The notes under the pieces were generated by a model. It did not search any database, was not told the DNA's origin, and saw only the letters and a program-made list of their open reading frames with translations. A stretch of DNA of 18,380 nt from JAPLJU01 sp964547985 (GTDB lineage Bacteria > Desulfobacterota > Syntrophia > Syntrophales > UBA2192). A program made the translations under genes and the position numbers. The stretch lies in the NCBI GenBank assembly GCA_964547985.1, contig CAZJPV010000046.1, forward strand, positions 1 through 18,380, read 5' to 3'. Each line of letters begins with the position of its first letter. Positions within the stretch are counted from its first letter, which is position 1. Shown here in pieces: positions 16,568-18,380 of the stretch.

Positions 16568-17944
16568 ATGAACAAACTGTGGGGTGGAAGGTTCAAGGAA
16601 AAGACGGACAGGATGGCGGAGGAATTCACCTCATCGCTTCCCTTTGACAGGCGGCTTTACCGGTACGACATCGAAGGGAGCATGGCGCACTGCCGGATGC
16701 TGAGGAAGCAGGGTTTCCTATCGGCCCGGGAAGAGAAAAAGATCCTCTCGGCCCTCGGGGACATCCGGCGGAGGGTCGAATCGGGGAAATTCGCTTTTGA
16801 CCCTGCGGACGAGGATATCCACCTGGCCGTGGAGAAAGCCCTGATCAGGAAGGCCGGTGCGGCGGGTGAAAAGATCCACACGGGAAGGAGCCGAAACGAT
16901 CAGGTGGCTCTCGACATCAGGCTCTTCCTGAGGGATGAGGTGAAGGAGGTCCTTCGGCTCACCGGCGAGCTCAAGTCGGCCATCCTCCGGAAGGCCAAGG
17001 CGGAGATCGACACCCTCATGCCGGGCTACACGCACCTGCAGAAGGCCCAGCCGGTGCTTTTGTCTCACTACCTGCTGGCCTACCGGGAAATGTTTGATCG
17101 GGACGAGGAGAGGTTGAAGGAGTGTCTGGAGAGGATCAACGTCATGCCTCTGGGCTCCGCGGCCCTGGCGGGTGCGGGTCTTCCACTGGACCGGAACTAT
17201 GTTGCGAAGCTTCTCAAGTTCCCGAGGCTTTCGGAAAACAGCATGGACGCTGTCTCAGACCGGGACTTTGTCGCCGAGTTCATTTTCGATGCAGGGCTTC
17301 TCATGATGCACATGAGCCGCTTCTGCGAGGACCTCGTCCTCTGGGCGAGCGGCGAATTCGGGTTCGTCGAGATATCGGACGCCTTCACGACGGGAAGCAG
17401 CATCATGCCTCAGAAGAAAAACCCCGACGTGGCGGAGCTCATCCGGGGTAAGACCGGCAGGGTATATGGAAATCTCGTGAGTGTCCTCACGGTACTCAAG
17501 GGGCTCCCCATGACCTACAACCGGGATCTGCAGGAGGACAAGGAACCCCTCTTCGACACGGTGGACACCGTCAAGGCCTCCCTGGCGGTTCTGACGGCCA
17601 TGATCGGGAACCTGACCTTCAGGCGGGAGAAGATGAAAGACGCCGCTTCCGGCGGGTATTCCACGGCGACGGACATCGCCGATTATCTGGTCCGGAAGGG
17701 AGTTCCCTTCCGGCGGGCACACGCCGTGACCGGCAAAATCGTCGGTGTCTGCTTGAAAAAAGGCAGGAATTTTTCAGACTTGAGCCTTGCGGAGTTCAGG
17801 AAGTTTCATCCCGCATTCGAGAAGGATATCTTCCGGGTGATCACCGTGGAGAGCTCCGTGAGCGCCAGGCAGGGTCTAGGCGGAACGTCGAAGAAACAGG
17901 TTGCGAAAAGGATCAGGGACATTGAATCACAGGGGAAAAAGTAG
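16568..17944 (+). CDS. argH: Argininosuccinate lyase (ArgH)
   Basis: This is the last step of arginine synthesis, cleaving argininosuccinate to arginine and fumarate. The 458-residue protein opens MNKLWGGRFKEKTDRMAEEFTSS and has HTGRSRNDQVALDIRLFLRD, MPGYTHLQKAQPVLLSHYLLA and the fumarase/lyase signature GSSIMPQKKNPD (276-287, with S278 as probable catalytic residue). YNRDLQEDKEPLFDTVDTV and ATDIADYLVRKGVPFR follow. Length is typical for bacterial enzymes. ATG 16568 is preceded by GGAGAG about 10 nt upstream. Its 3' end overlaps the start of the small lipoprotein gene by about 23 nt. Confidence 0.97.
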   Translation: MNKLWGGRFKEKTDRMAEEFTSSLPFDRRLYRYDIEGSMAHCRMLRKQGFLSAREEKKILSALGDIRRRVESGKFAFDPADEDIHLAVEKALIRKAGAAGEKIHTGRSRNDQVALDIRLFLRDEVKEVLRLTGELKSAILRKAKAEIDTLMPGYTHLQKAQPVLLSHYLLAYREMFDRDEERLKECLERINVMPLGSAALAGAGLPLDRNYVAKLLKFPRLSENSMDAVSDRDFVAEFIFDAGLLMMHMSRFCEDLVLWASGEFGFVEISDAFTTGSSIMPQKKNPDVAELIRGKTGRVYGNLVSVLTVLKGLPMTYNRDLQEDKEPLFDTVDTVKASLAVLTAMIGNLTFRREKMKDAASGGYSTATDIADYLVRKGVPFRRAHAVTGKIVGVCLKKGRNFSDLSLAEFRKFHPAFEKDIFRVITVESSVSARQGLGGTSKKQVAKRIRDIESQGKK

Positions 17945-18083
17945 AAAGGCCTGTTTGTGGCTTGCGGCCGTCTGCGTCCTCTTTCTGATATGTGGAAGCT
18001 GCGGCAAAAAGGGGGATCCCATTCCCCCGGAAAAACCGAAATCGCAAAGCCTCGTAAGATTTCAGGCTCTCGTCCGTCTGTGA
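17922..18083 (+). CDS. Small LptM-like lipoprotein
   Basis: This 53-residue protein is predicted to be secreted and lipidated. A basic N-terminus (NHRGKSRK) precedes a hydrophobic stretch (ACLWLAAVCVLFLICGSC), then GKKGDPIPPEKP. The sequence C-G-K-K-G-D-P-x-P-P resembles the LptM/YifL type, small lipoproteins often encoded beside dapF or lysA that help LPS-transport assembly. The probable lipidated Cys is that of GSCGKKG, although the -3 residue is an unusual Cys. The start is TTG at 17922 with AAGGA at 17908-17912; TTG 17901 is an alternative. It overlaps argH by about 23 nt and precedes lysA by 59 bp, so it is probably part of the same transcript. Confidence 0.65.
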   Translation: MNHRGKSRKACLWLAAVCVLFLICGSCGKKGDPIPPEKPKSQSLVRFQALVRL

Positions 18084-18142
18084 CGGGATGGAAAAGAGCA
18101 GGGGAAAATATTTAATTCGTCACGTTATTCCGGGAAGGAAGG

Positions 18143-18380
18143 ATGGATTATTTTAATTTCAGGGAGCAGACGCTCTGGTGTGAAGACGTTTCGGTCGAGG
18201 AGATCGCGTCGAAAGTCGGCACGCCCTTTTATCTGTACAGCCATAAAACCCTGACCCATCATTTCCGGGTCTTTGACCTGGCCTTCGGGGAGGTGCCGCA
18301 CATCATCTGCTTTTCCGTGAAGGCCAACTCCAACCTGTCGATTCTCAGGATCTTCGCCGGGGAAGGGGGCGGGGTGGATA
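18143..18380 (+). CDS. lysA: Diaminopimelate decarboxylase (LysA), N-terminal part
   Basis: This PLP enzyme converts meso-diaminopimelate to lysine. Only the first 79 codons are in the window. The sequence includes the early motif VGTPFYLYSHKTL and CFSVKANSN, in which K60 is the Schiff-base lysine of the alanine-racemase-fold PLP barrel. The wording (GTPFYLYS, SVKANSNLSIL, GGGVD) is typical of LysA rather than of arginine or carboxynorspermidine decarboxylases. ATG 18143 is preceded by a purine-rich GGAAGGAAGG. The gene runs off the right end of the window; it is not broken. Confidence 0.9.
   Translation, partial: MDYFNFREQTLWCEDVSVEEIASKVGTPFYLYSHKTLTHHFRVFDLAFGEVPHIICFSVKANSNLSILRIFAGEGGGVD

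Overview
The window is a gene-dense, GC-rich chromosomal segment from an anaerobic bacterium. The best guess is a Syntrophales/Syntrophobacterales-like deltaproteobacterium (Desulfobacterota). That placement is an inference from three things. The segment has oxygen-sensitive enzymes (glycyl-radical NrdD, a 4-hydroxybutyryl-CoA dehydratase-family protein, the tail of an acyl-CoA dehydratase activase). It has a menaquinone-type UbiE/MenG. It carries the chain miaB, bifunctional nuclease, small protein, xerC, hslVU, argBDFGH, lipoprotein, lysA. No tRNA, rRNA, CRISPR array, transposase or phage gene was seen.

Left part (1-3185): nrdD lies on the minus strand behind a well-formed promoter. Two NrdR-like boxes, 32 bp apart, overlap that promoter. 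The divergent ubiE/menG follows on the plus strand, and everything after it is also on the plus strand.

Accessory part (3186-6795): a 488-residue protein of the 4-hydroxybutyryl-CoA dehydratase/HpaB fold is followed by two damaged genes. One is a 5'-truncated remnant of a large acyl-CoA dehydratase activase. The other is a Deg/HtrA protease whose PDZ domain is cut by a single in-frame TGA, after which the domain reads on in the same frame. A perfect 18-bp inverted repeat closes this stretch. The dehydratase-family protein appears to lack most of the catalytic residues of the characterised enzyme and may have another function.

Housekeeping part (6796-12203): miaB (tRNA methylthiolation), a BFN/DUF151 nuclease, a small DUF3553-like protein with a Cys-Cys-Cys-Tyr-Tyr tail, xerC, and the HslV-HslU protease pair. 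The two intergenic gaps flanking hslVU carry the same unusual architecture. Degenerate 7-bp tandem repeats (roughly TNNTGAR) run forward and are then followed by inverted copies. This is the most striking unexplained structure in the window.

Biosynthetic part (12282-18380): argB, argD, argF, argG and argH form a tight operon converting N-acetylglutamate to arginine, apart from the argC and argJ/argE steps, which lie elsewhere. A small LptM-like lipoprotein gene and the start of lysA (diaminopimelate decarboxylase, cut by the window end) continue it.
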